A stretch of 46,577 nt of DNA from Rhizobacter sp. (GTDB lineage Bacteria; Pseudomonadota; Gammaproteobacteria; Burkholderiales; Burkholderiaceae_C): NCBI GenBank assembly GCA_025350965.1, contig JANXWV010000037.1, positions 1 through 46,577 of the forward strand, given 5' to 3'. Positions 14,702 through 25,432 of this stretch are shown piece after piece (the stretch's first letter is position 1; each line of letters starts with the position of its first letter). The position numbers were made by a program, and so were the translations under genes. Under the pieces are notes generated by a model. It saw only the letters and a program-made list of their open reading frames with translations, was not told the DNA's origin and did no database searches.

Positions 14702-17560
14702 ATGATGCAGCAAAACAGGTCTAACTCGTACCTGTTCGGGGGCAATGCCCCGTACGTGGAAGAGTTGTACGAGGCCTATCTCGACAACCCCGGCTCGGTG
14801 CCCGAGAACTGGCGCAAGCACTTCGACGCGCTCCAGCACGTGCCGGCGACCGATGGCAGCAACGCTCGCGACGTGGCCCATGCGCCGGTTGTCGAATCGT
14901 TCGCGCAGCGCGCCAAGGCCGGCACCTTCGGCAGCAAGGCATCGAGCACCGACCTCGCCATCGCGCGCAAGCAGGTGCACGTGCAGTCGCTGATCGCGGC
15001 GTACCGGTTCCTCGGCTCGCGCTGGGCCGACCTCGACCCGCTGAAGCGCCAAGAGCGGCCGAAAATCCCCGAGCTCGAGCCGGCGTTCTACGACCTGAGC
15101 GAGTCCGACATGGACATCGCGTTCAGTGCCACGAACACCTACTTTTCGACCAACGAGCACATGACGCTGCGCGAAATCGTGCAGGCGCTGCGTGAAACGT
15201 ACTGCGGCTCGATCGGCGCCGAGTACATGCACATCACCGAGCCGGGCGAGAAGCGCTGGTGGCAGGAGCGGCTCGAGTCGATCCGCTCCAAGCCGAGCTA
15301 CAACGCCGAGGCCAAGGTGCACATCCTCGAGCGCCTCACAGCCGCAGAGGGGCTGGAGCGCTACCTGCACACCAAGTACGTCGGCCAGAAGCGTTTCTCG
15401 CTCGAAGGCGGCGAAAGCTTCATCGTGTCGATGGACGAACTCGTGCAGCGTGCCGGCGCCAAGGGCGTGCAGGAGATCGTGATCGGCATGGCCCACCGCG
15501 GCCGCCTCAACGTGCTCGTCAACACCCTCGGCAAGAGCCCGAAGGATCTGTTCTCCGAGTTCGACCACACGGCCCCCGAGAACCTGCCCTCGGGCGACGT
15601 GAAGTACCACCAGGGCTTCTCGAGCGACATCACCACCAGTGGCGGCCCGGTGCACCTGAGCCTGGCGTTCAACCCATCGCACCTGGAGATCGTGAACCCG
15701 GTGGTCGAAGGTTCTGTCAAGGCCCGCCTCGACCGGCGCGGTGACGCAGAAGGCGACACGGTCCTGCCGATCATCGTGCACGGTGACGCGGCGTTCGCCG
15801 GCCAGGGCGTGGTGATGGAAACGCTGGCGCTTGCGCAGACGCGCGGCTACTACACCGGCGGCACAGTGCACCTCGTCATCAACAACCAGATCGGCTTCAC
15901 CACCAGCGACCCGCGCGATTCGCGCTCCACGCTGTACTGCACCGACGTGGTCAAGATGATCGAGGCGCCGGTGCTCCATGTGAACGGCGACGACCCGGAA
16001 GCCGTGGTGCTGTGCACCCAGCTCGCGCTCGACTACCGGCAGGAGTTCAACAAAGACGTGGTCGTCGACATCGTCTGCTTCCGCAAGCTCGGCCACAACG
16101 AACAGGACACGCCGGCGCTGACGCAGCCTCTGATGTACAAGAAGATCGCCCAGCACCCCGGCACGCGCAAGCTCTATGGCGAGAAGCTCGCGGCGCAGGG
16201 CGTGCTGCCCGCCGATGGCCCCGACAACATGGTGAAAGCGCTGCGCGCCGCCATGGACGCCGGCAAGAACACCTACGACCCGGTGCTCACCAACTACAAG
16301 AGCAAGTACGCAGTTGACTGGGCGCCGTTCCTCGGCAAGAAGTGGACCGATGCGGCCGACACCGCGCTGCCGCTGTCCGAGATCAAGCGGCTGGCCGAGC
16401 GCATCACCACGATCCCGAAAGACTTCAAGGCCCACAGCCTGGTCGAAAAGGTGCTGGCCGACCGGGGTGCGATGGGCCGCGGCGAGATCAACGTCGACTG
16501 GGGCATGGGTGAACACCTGGCGTTCGCATCGCTCGTGGCCAGCGGCTATGCGGTGCGCCTGTCGGGCGAAGACTGCGGGCGCGGCACCTTCACGCACCGC
16601 CACTCGGTGCTGCACGACCAGAACCGCGAGAAGTGGGACACCGGCACCTACACCCCACTGAAGCACGTGGCCGACGGGCAAGCGCCGTTCGTGGTGATCG
16701 ACTCGCTGCTGTCCGAAGAAGCGGTGCTCGGCTTCGAGTACGGCTACGCATCGGCCGAGCCGAACACGCTGGTGATCTGGGAGGCGCAGTTCGGTGACTT
16801 CGTGAACGGCGCGCAGGTCGTGATCGACCAGTTCATCGCCTCGGGCGAGGTGAAGTGGGGCCGCGCCAACGGCATCACGCTGATGCTCCCGCACGGTTAC
16901 GAAGGCCAGGGGCCGGAGCACAGTTCGGCGCGCCTCGAGCGCTTCATGCAGCTCGCGGCCGACAACAACATGCAGATCGTTCAGCCGACCTCGGCGAGCC
17001 AGATCTTCCACGTGCTGCGCCGCCAGATGGTGCGCATGTTCCGCAAGCCGCTGATCATCATGACTCCGAAGTCGCTGCTGCGCGCGAAAGACGCCGGCTC
17101 GCCGCTCACCGAGTTCACCAAGGGTGAGTTCAAGACCGTGATCGGCGAGGTCAGTGCCGACGTGAATGCGGACAAGGTCAAGCGCGTGATCGCCTGCTCG
17201 GGCAAGGTCTACTACGACCTCGTCAAGGCGCGCGCCGAGCGCAAGAACGGTGACGTGGCAGTCATTCGTGTGGAGCAGCTCTATCCGTTCCCTCACAAGG
17301 CGTTTGCGGCCGAGATGAAGAAGTACCCGAACGCGCTCGAGGTCGTGTGGTGCCAGGACGAGCCGCAAAACCAGGGCGCGTGGTTCTTCGTGCAGCACTA
17401 CATCCACGAGAACATGAGCGAGGGCCAGAAGCTCGGCTACGCCGGGCGGCCAGCATCGGCGTCACCCGCCGTGGGCTATGCGCACCTGCACCAGGAGCAG
17501 CAGAAGGCGCTGCTCGAACAGGCCTACGGCAAGCTCAAGGGCTTCGTTCTTTCCAAGTAA
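14702..17560 (+). CDS. sucA: 2-oxoglutarate dehydrogenase E1 component SucA
   Basis: Thiamine-diphosphate E1 of the 2-oxoglutarate dehydrogenase complex (2-oxoglutarate to succinyl-lipoyl E2 plus CO2) in the TCA cycle. The protein is 952 aa, typical. The N-terminal E2-binding stretch is [20 protein letters not shown]. The core has [63 protein letters not shown] and [16 protein letters not shown], all standard E1o motifs around ThDP and Mg. The tandem ATGs at 14702 and 14705 follow the Shine-Dalgarno AAAGGTGAG. sucB starts 22 bp downstream. Expression is probably governed by the structured leader. Confidence 0.97.
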   Translation: MMQQNRSNSYLFGGNAPYVEELYEAYLDNPGSVPENWRKHFDALQHVPATDGSNARDVAHAPVVESFAQRAKAGTFGSKASSTDLAIARKQVHVQSLIAAYRFLGSRWADLDPLKRQERPKIPELEPAFYDLSESDMDIAFSATNTYFSTNEHMTLREIVQALRETYCGSIGAEYMHITEPGEKRWWQERLESIRSKPSYNAEAKVHILERLTAAEGLERYLHTKYVGQKRFSLEGGESFIVSMDELVQRAGAKGVQEIVIGMAHRGRLNVLVNTLGKSPKDLFSEFDHTAPENLPSGDVKYHQGFSSDITTSGGPVHLSLAFNPSHLEIVNPVVEGSVKARLDRRGDAEGDTVLPIIVHGDAAFAGQGVVMETLALAQTRGYYTGGTVHLVINNQIGFTTSDPRDSRSTLYCTDVVKMIEAPVLHVNGDDPEAVVLCTQLALDYRQEFNKDVVVDIVCFRKLGHNEQDTPALTQPLMYKKIAQHPGTRKLYGEKLAAQGVLPADGPDNMVKALRAAMDAGKNTYDPVLTNYKSKYAVDWAPFLGKKWTDAADTALPLSEIKRLAERITTIPKDFKAHSLVEKVLADRGAMGRGEINVDWGMGEHLAFASLVASGYAVRLSGEDCGRGTFTHRHSVLHDQNREKWDTGTYTPLKHVADGQAPFVVIDSLLSEEAVLGFEYGYASAEPNTLVIWEAQFGDFVNGAQVVIDQFIASGEVKWGRANGITLMLPHGYEGQGPEHSSARLERFMQLAADNNMQIVQPTSASQIFHVLRRQMVRMFRKPLIIMTPKSLLRAKDAGSPLTEFTKGEFKTVIGEVSADVNADKVKRVIACSGKVYYDLVKARAERKNGDVAVIRVEQLYPFPHKAFAAEMKKYPNALEVVWCQDEPQNQGAWFFVQHYIHENMSEGQKLGYAGRPASASPAVGYAHLHQEQQKALLEQAYGKLKGFVLSK

Positions 17561-17582
17561 GAAAAACAGATTCGAGAACAAC

Positions 17583-18869
17583 ATGGCAATCGTAGAAGTG
17601 AAGGTACCGCAGCTGTCGGAATCCGTGGCGGAAGCCACCTTGCTGCAGTGGAAGAAGCGGCCCGGTGAACGTGTCGAGCTCGACGAGATCCTGGTCGAGA
17701 TCGAGACCGACAAGGTGGTGCTCGAAGTGCCCGCGCCGGCCGCAGGGGTGTTGGCCCAGTTGATCAAGAACGACGGCGACCTGTGCATCGCCGAAGAAGT
17801 GATCGCGAAAATCGACACCGACGGCATCGAGGCGACGAGCCCGCTCGAAGTGAAGCCGGTTCCGCAGGGCGTGCCCGCGCCCGGTGCCACGCCTGGTGTT
17901 TCCGGTGATCTGGTGGCCGCCTCGGCAGGCGCACACGCCATGCCGGCCGCCGCCAAACTGATGGCCGACAACCGCATTCCGGCCGGCTCGGTCGAAGGCA
18001 CAGGCAGGGACGGGCGCGTGACCAAGGGCGATGTGCTCGCGTCGATGGAAGGCGCCGCCAAGCCGGTGGCGATGACCGCACCGCTGGTCGCACCGCCAGC
18101 GCCGGCGCCGGCTGCTGCGAAGGCCGCGCTGCCCAGCGTGGCCGCACCGCCGATGCAGAGCTTGGGCGACCGCCCGGAGCAGCGCGTGCCGATGAGCCGG
18201 CTGCGTGCCCGCATTGCCGAGCGGCTGGTGCAGTCGCAATCGACGAATGCCATCCTGACCACGTTCAACGAAGTGAACATGGCCCCGGTGATGGAGATGC
18301 GCAAGCGCTTTCAAGAGAAGTTCGAGAAGGAGCACGGCGTCAAGATCGGCTTCATGAGCTTCTTCGTGAAGGCGGCGGTCGCAGCACTCAAGAAGTACCC
18401 GATCATCAATGCGTCGGTCGATGGCAACGACATCGTCTATCACGGCTACTTCGACATCGGCATCGCCGTGGGTTCGCCGCGCGGCCTGGTGGTGCCCATT
18501 CTTCGCAATGCCGACCAGATGAGCTTTGCCGACATCGAGAAGAAAATCGCCGAGTTCGGCAAGAAGGCCGGCGAGGGCAAGCTGGCCCTCGACGACCTGA
18601 TGGGCGGCACCTTCTCGATCAGCAATGGCGGCACCTTCGGTTCGATGCTGTCCACGCCGATCATCAACCCGCCGCAGTCGGCCATCCTGGGCGTGCACGC
18701 GACCAAGGACCGCGCAGTGGTCGAGAACGGCGCCATCGTGATCCGGCCGATGAACTACCTGGCCATGTCTTACGACCACCGCATCATCGACGGCCGAGAG
18801 GCCGTGCTCGGGCTGGTCGCAATGAAGGAAGCGCTGGAAGACCCGGCGCGTCTCTTGTTTGACATTTGA
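17583..18869 (+). CDS. sucB: 2-oxoglutarate dehydrogenase E2, dihydrolipoyl succinyltransferase SucB
   Basis: Core E2 of the complex, transferring succinyl from lipoyl-lysine to CoA. The protein is 428 aa. A single lipoyl domain (1-80) has the lipoylated Lys44 in [12 protein letters not shown] Pro/Ala linker leads to a peripheral-subunit-binding domain at about 115-152 ([20 protein letters not shown]), a second Ala/Pro linker, and the catalytic domain from about 200. The catalytic domain ends with [15 protein letters not shown], where His399 is the active-site His of the DHRxxDG motif. The ATG at 17583 fits the [14 protein letters not shown] start. Confidence 0.97.
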   Translation: MAIVEVKVPQLSESVAEATLLQWKKRPGERVELDEILVEIETDKVVLEVPAPAAGVLAQLIKNDGDLCIAEEVIAKIDTDGIEATSPLEVKPVPQGVPAPGATPGVSGDLVAASAGAHAMPAAAKLMADNRIPAGSVEGTGRDGRVTKGDVLASMEGAAKPVAMTAPLVAPPAPAPAAAKAALPSVAAPPMQSLGDRPEQRVPMSRLRARIAERLVQSQSTNAILTTFNEVNMAPVMEMRKRFQEKFEKEHGVKIGFMSFFVKAAVAALKKYPIINASVDGNDIVYHGYFDIGIAVGSPRGLVVPILRNADQMSFADIEKKIAEFGKKAGEGKLALDDLMGGTFSISNGGTFGSMLSTPIINPPQSAILGVHATKDRAVVENGAIVIRPMNYLAMSYDHRIIDGREAVLGLVAMKEALEDPARLLFDI

Positions 18870-18882
18870 GTTGCCTACGACC

Positions 18883-20310
18883 ATGAGCACAGCATTCGAC
18901 GTGATCGTCATCGGCGCCGGCCCGGGCGGCTACATCGCGGCCATCCGCGCTGCGCAACTCGGCTTCAACACCGCCTGCATCGACGAGTGGAAGAACGACA
19001 AAGGGGGCCCCGCGCCCGGTGGCACCTGCACGAACGTGGGCTGCATTCCGAGCAAGGCGCTGCTGCAGTCGAGCGAGAACTTCGACCAGGCCGGGCACCA
19101 CTTTTCCGACCATGGCATCGGCCTGTCTAACCTCACCATCGACGTGGCGAAGATGCTCGGCCGCAAGAACACGGTCGTGAAGCAGAACAACGACGGCATC
19201 CTGTACCTGTTCAAGAAGAACAAAGTCGCGTTTTTCCATGGGCGCGGCTCGTTCACGAAGGCGGTCGATGGGGGCTACGAGGTAGCGGTTGCCGGCGACA
19301 AGCCCGATGTGTTGACGGCCAAGCACGTGATCATCGCGACGGGCTCGAACCCGCGTGCGCTTCCCGGTGCGGCGTTCGACGAAGAAACCATTCTTTCGAA
19401 CGACGGCGCGCTGCGCATCCCGGCCGTGCCGAAGACGCTCGGCGTGATCGGCTCCGGCGTGATCGGCCTGGAAATGGGCTCGGTCTGGCGCCGCCTCGGC
19501 GCCGAGGTGACGGTGCTCGAAGCGCTGCCCGTGTTCCTGGGCGCTGTCGATGAGCAGATCGCCAAGGAAGCGCACAAGGTGTTCGTCAAGCAGGGCCTGA
19601 AGATCAACCTCGGCGTGAAGATCACCGAGGTCAGGGCGGGCAAGAAGGCTGTGTCGGTCAGCTACACCGACGAGGCGGGCGCCGAGCAGAAGCTCGAGTG
19701 CGAGAAGCTCATCGTCTCCATCGGCCGCGTGCCGAACACCACCGGTCTGAACGCCGAGGCGGTCGGGTTGAAGCTCGACGAGCGTGGCTTCGTCGCGGTC
19801 GACGACGACTGCAAGACGAACTTGGCCAACGTGTGGGCCGTGGGTGACGTGGTGCGTGGCCCGATGCTCGCGCACAAGGCCGAGGAAGAAGGCGTGGCCG
19901 TGGCCGAGCGCATTGCCGGCCAACACGGGCACGTCAACTTCAACACGGTGCCATGGGTCATCTACACCTCGCCGGAGATTGCCTGGGTGGGCCAGACCGA
20001 GCAGCAGTTGAAGGCCTCGGGCCGCGCCTACAAGGCAGGGGTTTTCCCCTTCATGGCGAACGGCCGCGCGCGTGCGTTGGGCGACACCACCGGCATGGTC
20101 AAGTTCCTTGCCGACGCCAGGACCGACGAGATCCTGGGTGTGCACATCATCGGCCCGATGGCGAGCGAACTGATCGCCGAGTCGGTGGTGGCGATGGAGT
20201 TCAAGGCGTCGAGCGAAGACATTGCGCGCATCTGCCATGCGCACCCGAGCCTGAGCGAGGCGACGAAAGAAGCCGCGCTTGCTATCGACAAGCGCACGCT
20301 GAACTTCTAG
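18883..20310 (+). CDS. lpdA: Dihydrolipoyl dehydrogenase, E3 component LpdA
   Basis: FAD disulfide oxidoreductase that reoxidises dihydrolipoyl-E2 with NAD+. The protein is 475 aa. It has the FAD Rossmann motif [21 protein letters not shown], the redox pair in [16 protein letters not shown] (Cys49/Cys54), the NAD Rossmann motif [44 protein letters not shown] near the flavin, and the C-terminal [14 protein letters not shown] His-Glu dyad. Its place directly after sucB (13-bp gap) marks it as the E3 dedicated to this complex, though E3 is often shared with the pyruvate and glycine systems. Confidence 0.97.
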   Translation: MSTAFDVIVIGAGPGGYIAAIRAAQLGFNTACIDEWKNDKGGPAPGGTCTNVGCIPSKALLQSSENFDQAGHHFSDHGIGLSNLTIDVAKMLGRKNTVVKQNNDGILYLFKKNKVAFFHGRGSFTKAVDGGYEVAVAGDKPDVLTAKHVIIATGSNPRALPGAAFDEETILSNDGALRIPAVPKTLGVIGSGVIGLEMGSVWRRLGAEVTVLEALPVFLGAVDEQIAKEAHKVFVKQGLKINLGVKITEVRAGKKAVSVSYTDEAGAEQKLECEKLIVSIGRVPNTTGLNAEAVGLKLDERGFVAVDDDCKTNLANVWAVGDVVRGPMLAHKAEEEGVAVAERIAGQHGHVNFNTVPWVIYTSPEIAWVGQTEQQLKASGRAYKAGVFPFMANGRARALGDTTGMVKFLADARTDEILGVHIIGPMASELIAESVVAMEFKASSEDIARICHAHPSLSEATKEAALAIDKRTLNF

Positions 20311-20329
20311 AGCCTCACGGCGACGCGTC

Positions 20330-21427
20330 GTGGGTGTTCGCGAACTTTATGCAGCCACGCTCGCCGAGCGTGGCTACACGTCCGACCCGGCGCAGTTGCG
20401 CGCCATTGATTCGCTTGAACGCTGCGAGCGCGAGTGGGCCGACTACAAGGCGCGCCGCAGCAATGCGCTGACGAAACTGCTCGCGCGCCCGCCGATCCCG
20501 CGCGGCGTGTACATGTACGGTGGCGTCGGGCGCGGCAAGAGCTTCCTGATGGACTGCTTCTTCAATGCGGTGCCGCTGCAACGCAAGACGCGCTTGCACT
20601 TCCACGAGTTCATGCGCGAGGTGCACCGCGAACTGGGCGAACTGCAGGGCACGGTGAACCCGCTCGATGAGCTGGGCAAGCGCATGGCGCGGCGTTACCG
20701 GCTGATCTGCTTCGACGAGTTCCATGTGTCCGACATCACCGACGCGATGATCCTGCACCGTTTGCTCGCCGCACTGTTCGAGAACCGCGTGAGTATCGTC
20801 ACCACCTCGAACTTCAAGCCCGATGATCTGTACCCGAACGGCCTGCACCGCGACCGCATCTTGCCCGCCATCGCATTGCTGAACGACAAGCTCGAAGTCA
20901 TCAACGTCGACAACGGCAGCGATTACCGCAGCATCACGCTCGAACAGGTGGGGCTCTATCACACGCCGCTCGGCGCGGTGGCCGATGCAGCGATGACGGC
21001 CGCCTTCGAGCGCCTCGCCGAGGCGCGTGACGAGAGCCCGCGGCTGCACATCGAGCACCGCGAGCTGCAGGCGCGCAGGCGCGCCGGCGGCGTGGTGTGG
21101 TTCGACTTCAAGCAGCTGTGCGGCGGGCCGCGCTCGCAGAACGACTACCTCGAACTGGCCACGCAGTTCCACACGCTGCTGTTGTCGGGCGTGCCGCAGA
21201 TGGCGCCGCGCAATGCTTCCGAGGCGCGGCGCTTCACCTGGCTGGTCGATGTGCTGTACGACCGGCGCGTGAAGCTCATTCTGTCGGCTGAGGTCGAGCC
21301 CGACCTGCTGTACACCGAAGGGCCGATGGCGCATGAGTTCCCGCGCACCGTTTCGCGCCTGCGCGAGATGCAGTCGGCGGAGTTTTTGGCGCTGGCCCGG
21401 CGCGATGTGGATACGTCTTTGACCTGA
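20330..21427 (+). CDS. zapE: Cell division protein ZapE (AFG1-like ATPase)
   Basis: AAA-type ATPase of the AFG1/LACE1 family; in E. coli ZapE associates with the Z-ring and modulates FtsZ. The protein is 365 aa (E. coli 375). Walker A GGVGRGKS is at residues 64-71, and Walker B LICFDEFHVSDITDAM is near residues 122-137. VTTSNFKPDDLYPNGLHRDR and the C-terminal sensor region SEARRFTWLVDVLYDRRVK follow. A GTG at 20330 is the likely start; no better ATG fits. It follows lpdA by 19 bp, an arrangement I believe is common in Burkholderiales. It is convergent with the phosphatase gene. Confidence 0.92.
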   Translation: MGVRELYAATLAERGYTSDPAQLRAIDSLERCEREWADYKARRSNALTKLLARPPIPRGVYMYGGVGRGKSFLMDCFFNAVPLQRKTRLHFHEFMREVHRELGELQGTVNPLDELGKRMARRYRLICFDEFHVSDITDAMILHRLLAALFENRVSIVTTSNFKPDDLYPNGLHRDRILPAIALLNDKLEVINVDNGSDYRSITLEQVGLYHTPLGAVADAAMTAAFERLAEARDESPRLHIEHRELQARRRAGGVVWFDFKQLCGGPRSQNDYLELATQFHTLLLSGVPQMAPRNASEARRFTWLVDVLYDRRVKLILSAEVEPDLLYTEGPMAHEFPRTVSRLREMQSAEFLALARRDVDTSLT

Positions 21428-21448
21428 CGGGCCAGCAGGTCTTCTGGG

Positions 21449-21474
21449 CGAGCCGGTCAATCGAGCCGGTCAGT
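21449..21474 (+). repeat. 13-bp tandem duplication at the zapE/phosphatase junction
   Basis: CGAGCCGGTCAAT (21449-21461) is followed directly by CGAGCCGGTCAGT (21462-21474), one mismatch. The second copy runs over the stop codon of the minus-strand phosphatase gene. It looks like a replication-slippage duplication. Confidence 0.6.
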
Positions 21475-22237
21475 CGAGCGCTTCGACTTTCACGAGTGCC
21501 AGCGACAGGTTGTCGCCACCCCCACGCGCGCGTTGGCGCGCCTTGCTCACGAGCATCTCGCTCGCTTCGCGGGGTGGCAGGGCATGCACGATCGCGCCGA
21601 GCTCGCGCGGGGTGAAGTAGTGCCACAGGCCGTCGCTGCAGGCGAGCATGGAGTCACCCACGTCCAGCCGGTCGATCCGCGTGTGCGACAGCGGTGGGTC
21701 TTGCGCGGTGCCCAGGCAACCCGTCAGCAGGTTCGACTGCGGGTGCACGTTGGCCTCTTCCTCGGTGATCTGGCCTTCCTCGACCAGGCGCTGCACGTAG
21801 GAGTGGTCCACCGAGCGGCTTTGCATCTCGGCACCACGGAAGTGGTACACGCGCGAATCACCAGCATGGATCACATCGCACTCGCGTGTCGGGCTGATGA
21901 TGAAGGCGGCGACCGTGCTGTGCGGCTCTTCTTCCGATGTGATGGCGGTCAGCTTGATCATCAGGTGCGCTTCGAGCACCAACTGCTTGAGCGCCTCGGC
22001 CGGGTCGTCCCGGCTCGGCGCGTAGCGCTCGAACAGCTGTTGCGCGGTCAGCAGCACCTGGTCGGCCGCCTTGCGACCGCCGCTCTTGCCGCCCATGCCA
22101 TCGGCCAGAACGGCCAGCAGGCAGCCCGGCGCGCGGTCGTGCGCGAGCACCTCGACCTGGTCTTGCTGGTAGGCCCGGTCCCCGCGGTGCAGGCCGGTGG
22201 TGGCAGAAAGACGGTACCCCAGGGTCGCAGTGCTCAT
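21470..22237 (-). CDS. PP2C-family serine/threonine protein phosphatase
   Basis: Metal-dependent (Mn/Mg) PP2C-type phosphatase of the bacterial Stp/PrpC group, 255 aa. The metal-site motifs are all present: HRGDRAYQQDQ (early Asp), LADGMGGKSGG (Asp46), VIHAGDSRVYHFRG, LACSDGLWHYFT and GGGDNLSLAL. No membrane segment or fused kinase domain is seen, and no kinase gene is adjacent, so its target is unknown. It is a single gene. Its ATG is 66 bp from the divergent YdcH-like gene, with a shared AT-rich promoter region. Confidence 0.9.
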   Translation of the reverse strand: MSTATLGYRLSATTGLHRGDRAYQQDQVEVLAHDRAPGCLLAVLADGMGGKSGGRKAADQVLLTAQQLFERYAPSRDDPAEALKQLVLEAHLMIKLTAITSEEEPHSTVAAFIISPTRECDVIHAGDSRVYHFRGAEMQSRSVDHSYVQRLVEEGQITEEEANVHPQSNLLTGCLGTAQDPPLSHTRIDRLDVGDSMLACSDGLWHYFTPRELGAIVHALPPREASEMLVSKARQRARGGGDNLSLALVKVEALD

Positions 22238-22247
22238 GGGCGAAAAC

Positions 22248-22253
22248 TATAAT
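22248..22253 (+). promoter_or_regulatory. Consensus -10 box for the YdcH-like/dinG genes
   Basis: A perfect TATAAT lies in the 66-bp divergent gap, 50 bp before the small gene. The -35 region (22225-22230) falls in the phosphatase 5' coding sequence and is a poor match. The opposite strand reads TATAGT across 22246-22251, so the same AT-rich patch could also serve the phosphatase gene. Confidence 0.45.
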
Positions 22254-22303
22254 CGCTTTGCTTTCCACAACCGGCGGAATTACCGCGACAAAGTCGCGTG
22301 TCG

Positions 22304-22507
22304 ATGGACATCAACCTGCACTCATTGCCCCGCCGCCTGATCGAGTTGCGCATGGAACATGCCGACCTCGACAGCCTGATCGACCAAGCCGCACTGACGC
22401 TGCCCGACGACGAGTTGAGCCTGCGCAGGCTCAAGAAGCGCCGGCTGCGCCTGCGTGACCAGATCGCCCAGATCGAGGCGGAGCTCGACCCGCCCGAGCC
22501 GGCGTGA
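22304..22507 (+). CDS. Small YdcH-like (DUF465) coiled-coil protein
   Basis: A 67-aa helical hairpin-type protein. The pattern RLIELRMEHADLDSLIDQA, then LSLRRLKKRRLRLRDQIAQI, matches the YdcH/DUF465 layout of two antiparallel helices ending in a basic/acidic coiled coil. The molecular function of the family is unknown. I chose the ATG at 22304; an in-frame GTG at 22298 adds two residues. It lies 43 bp upstream of the helicase gene and is probably co-transcribed with it. Confidence 0.7.
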   Translation: MDINLHSLPRRLIELRMEHADLDSLIDQAALTLPDDELSLRRLKKRRLRLRDQIAQIEAELDPPEPA

Positions 22508-22550
22508 GCTTGCGTTTTCGGCGGCACCGCCAAGAGAGCCACCACCGCCG

Positions 22551-24527
22551 ATGACTGCCCTGGAAGAGGCCGTTCGAGCCGCCTTTGCGCGCGGCGGCGC
22601 ACTGGCACGCGCCGACGCCAACCACGTCGAACGTGATGTGCAGTTGCGCATGGCCCTCGGCGTGGCCCAGGCCATCGACGAGCGCAGCGCCCTCGTCGCC
22701 GAAGCCGGCACCGGCGTCGGCAAGACCTTCGCGTATCTCGTTCCGGCCATGCTGAGCGGGGCGCGCGTTTTGGTGAGTACCGCCACCAAGAGCCTGCAGG
22801 ACCAGCTGTTCCTGCGCGACCTGCCGCGCCTTCGCGAGGCACTGAAGCTGCCGGTGAGCGTGGCGCTGTTGAAGGGCAGGGGGAGCTACCTGTGCCTGCA
22901 CCGCATGAACCAGGCGCGCCAGGCCGAGACCCTGCCCGATCGCTGGGCCGCGCGCACACTGGCCAAAGTGGAGCAGTGGTCGCACAGCACCGTCACCGGC
23001 GACCTGGCCGAACTGGTCGGCCTGGACGAGCGCAGCAGCGTGATCCCGCTCGTGACCTCGTCGCGCGAGAACTGCCTGGGCTCTGAGTGCCCGCAGTTCC
23101 GTCAATGCCACGTGGTGAAGGCGCGGCGCGAGGCCATGCTGGCCGACCTGGTGGTCGTGAACCACCACCTTTTTTTTGCCGACATGGCCTTGCGCGACAC
23201 CGGCGTCGCCGAGCTGCTGCCCAGCGTCGATGTGGCGCTGTTCGACGAGGCACACCAGCTCACCGAGGCCGGCGTGCAGTTCCTGGGCCACACGCTGGGC
23301 ACGTCGCAGGTGATCGACTTCGCACGCGACATGCTCGGCACCGGCCTCCAGCAGGCCCGTGGCCTGGCACCCTGGCAAGAACTCGCGGGCACCTGCGACC
23401 GCACGGCGCGCGACTTGCGCATTGCTGCGGCAGGCAGCTTGCGCGACCTGCGCGGCACGATCAAGCTGCGCTGGAACGAGCGCGGATCACAGGCCGACTT
23501 TGCCGATGGCCTGCTGGCGGTGGCCACGGCCTGCGACGCCGCCGCTGTGGGCCTGAAGGTGGTCGTCGACATGTCGCCCGACTTCGACAAGCTGGCCGAG
23601 CGCGCCACCGCCCTCGCAACGCAAGCACGTCGCTTCATCGAGCCTGCGCAAGACGGCAACGTGCGCTGGATCGACGTGTCGCCGCACCAGGCCCGGCTGG
23701 TCGAGTCGCCGCTCGACATTCGCGATGCCCTGCGCGAGCAGATGAATGGCCCGCCCAAGGCCTGGGTGTTCACCTCGGCCACGCTCGGTGACGACGACAA
23801 GTTGAGCTGGTTCACCGAATCCGCCGGCCTGACAGATGCGCGCGTGCTGCGCCTGGGCAGCCCGTTTGACTATGCCCAAAACGCGCGGCTCTATGTGCCG
23901 CGCGGGTTCCCGAAGCCGAACGAGCCGTCGCACGCGCCATCGGTTGCGTTGCTCGCCGCACGATGCGCGCGCGCGCTGGGCGGGCGCACGTTCGTGCTCA
24001 CCACCACGCTGCGAGCGCTGCAAGCCATCGGTGAACAGTTGCGGGCTGAGTTCAAAGGGCAGGGCGACGCCATCCAGGTGCTGGTGCAGGGGCAGATCCC
24101 GAAGCGCCAGCTCATGCAGCAGTTCCTGGCCGAGCCACGTTCGGTGCTGGTCGGCTCGCAGAGCTTCTGGGAAGGCATCGACGTGCCAGGCGACGCGCTG
24201 CAGTGCGTCCTGATCGACAAACTCCCGTTCCCGCCCCCGAACGACCCGCTGGTCGAGGCACGCGTCAAGCGCCTGGAAGGCGAGGGCCGCAACCCGTTTG
24301 CCGATTATTTCGTGGCGGAGGCCGCGGTGTCGCTCAAGCAGGGCGCCGGGCGCTTGATTCGCAGCGAAACCGACCGCGGCTTGCTCGTGGTGTGCGACCC
24401 GCGCATGGCGGGCATGAACTACGGCAAGCGCTTGCGCGAGGCCTTGCCGCCGATGACGCTCGTCGCGAATGAAGCCGAAGCGCTGGCCTGGCTGACCCGC
24501 CTCGGTGCCGCTACGCTGCCGTTTTGA
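22551..24527 (+). CDS. ATP-dependent DNA helicase, DinG/YoaA (XPD-like) family
   Basis: Superfamily 2 iron-sulfur helicase, 658 aa, closer in size to YoaA (636) than to DinG (716). Walker A AEAGTGVGKT is at residues 50-59. Four Fe-S cluster cysteines sit at 115, 175, 180 and 186 (GSYLCLHR and ENCLGSECPQFRQC). The DEAH box is in LFDEAHQ (232-235). Motifs V and VI appear as VGSQSFWEGIDVPGD and LKQGAGRLIRSETDRGLLVV. Family members resolve D-loops, R-loops or replication damage; YoaA pairs with HolC (chi), whose gene is elsewhere in this window. The ATG at 22551 fits the family. Confidence 0.92.
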   Translation: MTALEEAVRAAFARGGALARADANHVERDVQLRMALGVAQAIDERSALVAEAGTGVGKTFAYLVPAMLSGARVLVSTATKSLQDQLFLRDLPRLREALKLPVSVALLKGRGSYLCLHRMNQARQAETLPDRWAARTLAKVEQWSHSTVTGDLAELVGLDERSSVIPLVTSSRENCLGSECPQFRQCHVVKARREAMLADLVVVNHHLFFADMALRDTGVAELLPSVDVALFDEAHQLTEAGVQFLGHTLGTSQVIDFARDMLGTGLQQARGLAPWQELAGTCDRTARDLRIAAAGSLRDLRGTIKLRWNERGSQADFADGLLAVATACDAAAVGLKVVVDMSPDFDKLAERATALATQARRFIEPAQDGNVRWIDVSPHQARLVESPLDIRDALREQMNGPPKAWVFTSATLGDDDKLSWFTESAGLTDARVLRLGSPFDYAQNARLYVPRGFPKPNEPSHAPSVALLAARCARALGGRTFVLTTTLRALQAIGEQLRAEFKGQGDAIQVLVQGQIPKRQLMQQFLAEPRSVLVGSQSFWEGIDVPGDALQCVLIDKLPFPPPNDPLVEARVKRLEGEGRNPFADYFVAEAAVSLKQGAGRLIRSETDRGLLVVCDPRMAGMNYGKRLREALPPMTLVANEAEALAWLTRLGAATLPF

Positions 24528-24564
24528 ACCCGCCAGGGACCGAAAGGCCTGCGGGCTCTGCGGT

Positions 24565-25377
24565 CTACCAAAGCTGCCACCAAGCGCGCTTCGCCGTGGT
24601 GACGCCATCGGTGTGAATCGTGGTGCCGGGGAAGTTCTTGCGCAACACGCGGTCGGCGTCGTCGCGCAGGTCGGTCAGCCCGAGGCGGTCATAGCTCTGC
24701 ACCATGATGTAGAGCGCCTCCTGGGTCGAAGGCGATTCCTGGAAGTCCGATATCACGTTGTGCGCCCGGTTCGCCGCTGCCACGAAGGCGCCGCGCCGGT
24801 AGTAGTAGCGCGCCACGTGCACTTCGTATGAAGCCAGCGTGTTGACGATGTAGTTCATGCGCAGGCGCGCGTCGTCGGCATAGATCGACTGCGGATACTG
24901 GTCGACGAGCGCACGGAACGACTGGAATGAATCGCGCGACGCTTGCTGGTCGCGCTCCGACAGATCCTGCCGCGCCAGGCTGCCGAGCAGGCCGAGGTTG
25001 TCGTTGAAGTTGACGAGGCCTTGCAGGTACAGCGCGTAGTCGGCTGCCGCGCTCGTCGGGTGCAGCTTGATGAAACGCTCCAGCACCGACAGCGCCTGTG
25101 CCTTGTCGCCGCTCTTGTAGAGCATGTAGGCGCGCTCGATCTGCGCCTGCTGCGCCAGGGCCGTTCCGGAGGCACGGCCTTCCAGGCGCTCGTAGAGCTT
25201 GCCGGCACGCTCGAAGTTGCCGGTCGAGGCCTCTTCCTTGGCCTCTGCATACAATCGTTCTGCGCTCCACTGTGACTCGGCTTCACGCGGTGTCGAGCCA
25301 CAGCCCGCGAGCAATGCGGCCGCCGTTGACAACACCACCATGGCCTTCAGGGGCCGCCACACACTCAGTTGAATCAT
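24565..25377 (-). CDS. bamD: Outer membrane assembly lipoprotein BamD
   Basis: Essential lipoprotein of the BAM complex that inserts beta-barrel proteins in the outer membrane. The protein is 270 aa. The signal peptide has lipobox LLAGC with Cys26. TPR-like helices follow (YAEAKEEASTGNFERAGKLY; the ALYLQGLVNFNDN region), as does the conserved YYYRRGAFVAAANRAHNVI. The frame is open upstream to 25425, but the ATG at 25377 gives a proper signal peptide. It is divergent from rluD with 55 bp between starts, as in many proteobacteria, and convergent with the helicase gene across a 37-bp gap. Confidence 0.95.
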   Translation of the reverse strand: MIQLSVWRPLKAMVVLSTAAALLAGCGSTPREAESQWSAERLYAEAKEEASTGNFERAGKLYERLEGRASGTALAQQAQIERAYMLYKSGDKAQALSVLERFIKLHPTSAAADYALYLQGLVNFNDNLGLLGSLARQDLSERDQQASRDSFQSFRALVDQYPQSIYADDARLRMNYIVNTLASYEVHVARYYYRRGAFVAAANRAHNVISDFQESPSTQEALYIMVQSYDRLGLTDLRDDADRVLRKNFPGTTIHTDGVTTAKRAWWQLW

Positions 25378-25432
25378 GGGATGAAGGCCCGCCCAGCGGG
25401 GCCAGTCCTGTCGAGAAACGATCATCGATTAT

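Noticed and set aside
14666-17407. 913-codon open frame antisense to sucA
   Set aside because: Codon bias of high-GC genes leaves the opposite frame open. The translation is His/Arg/Val-rich without any recognisable domain, while the plus strand is unmistakable SucA.
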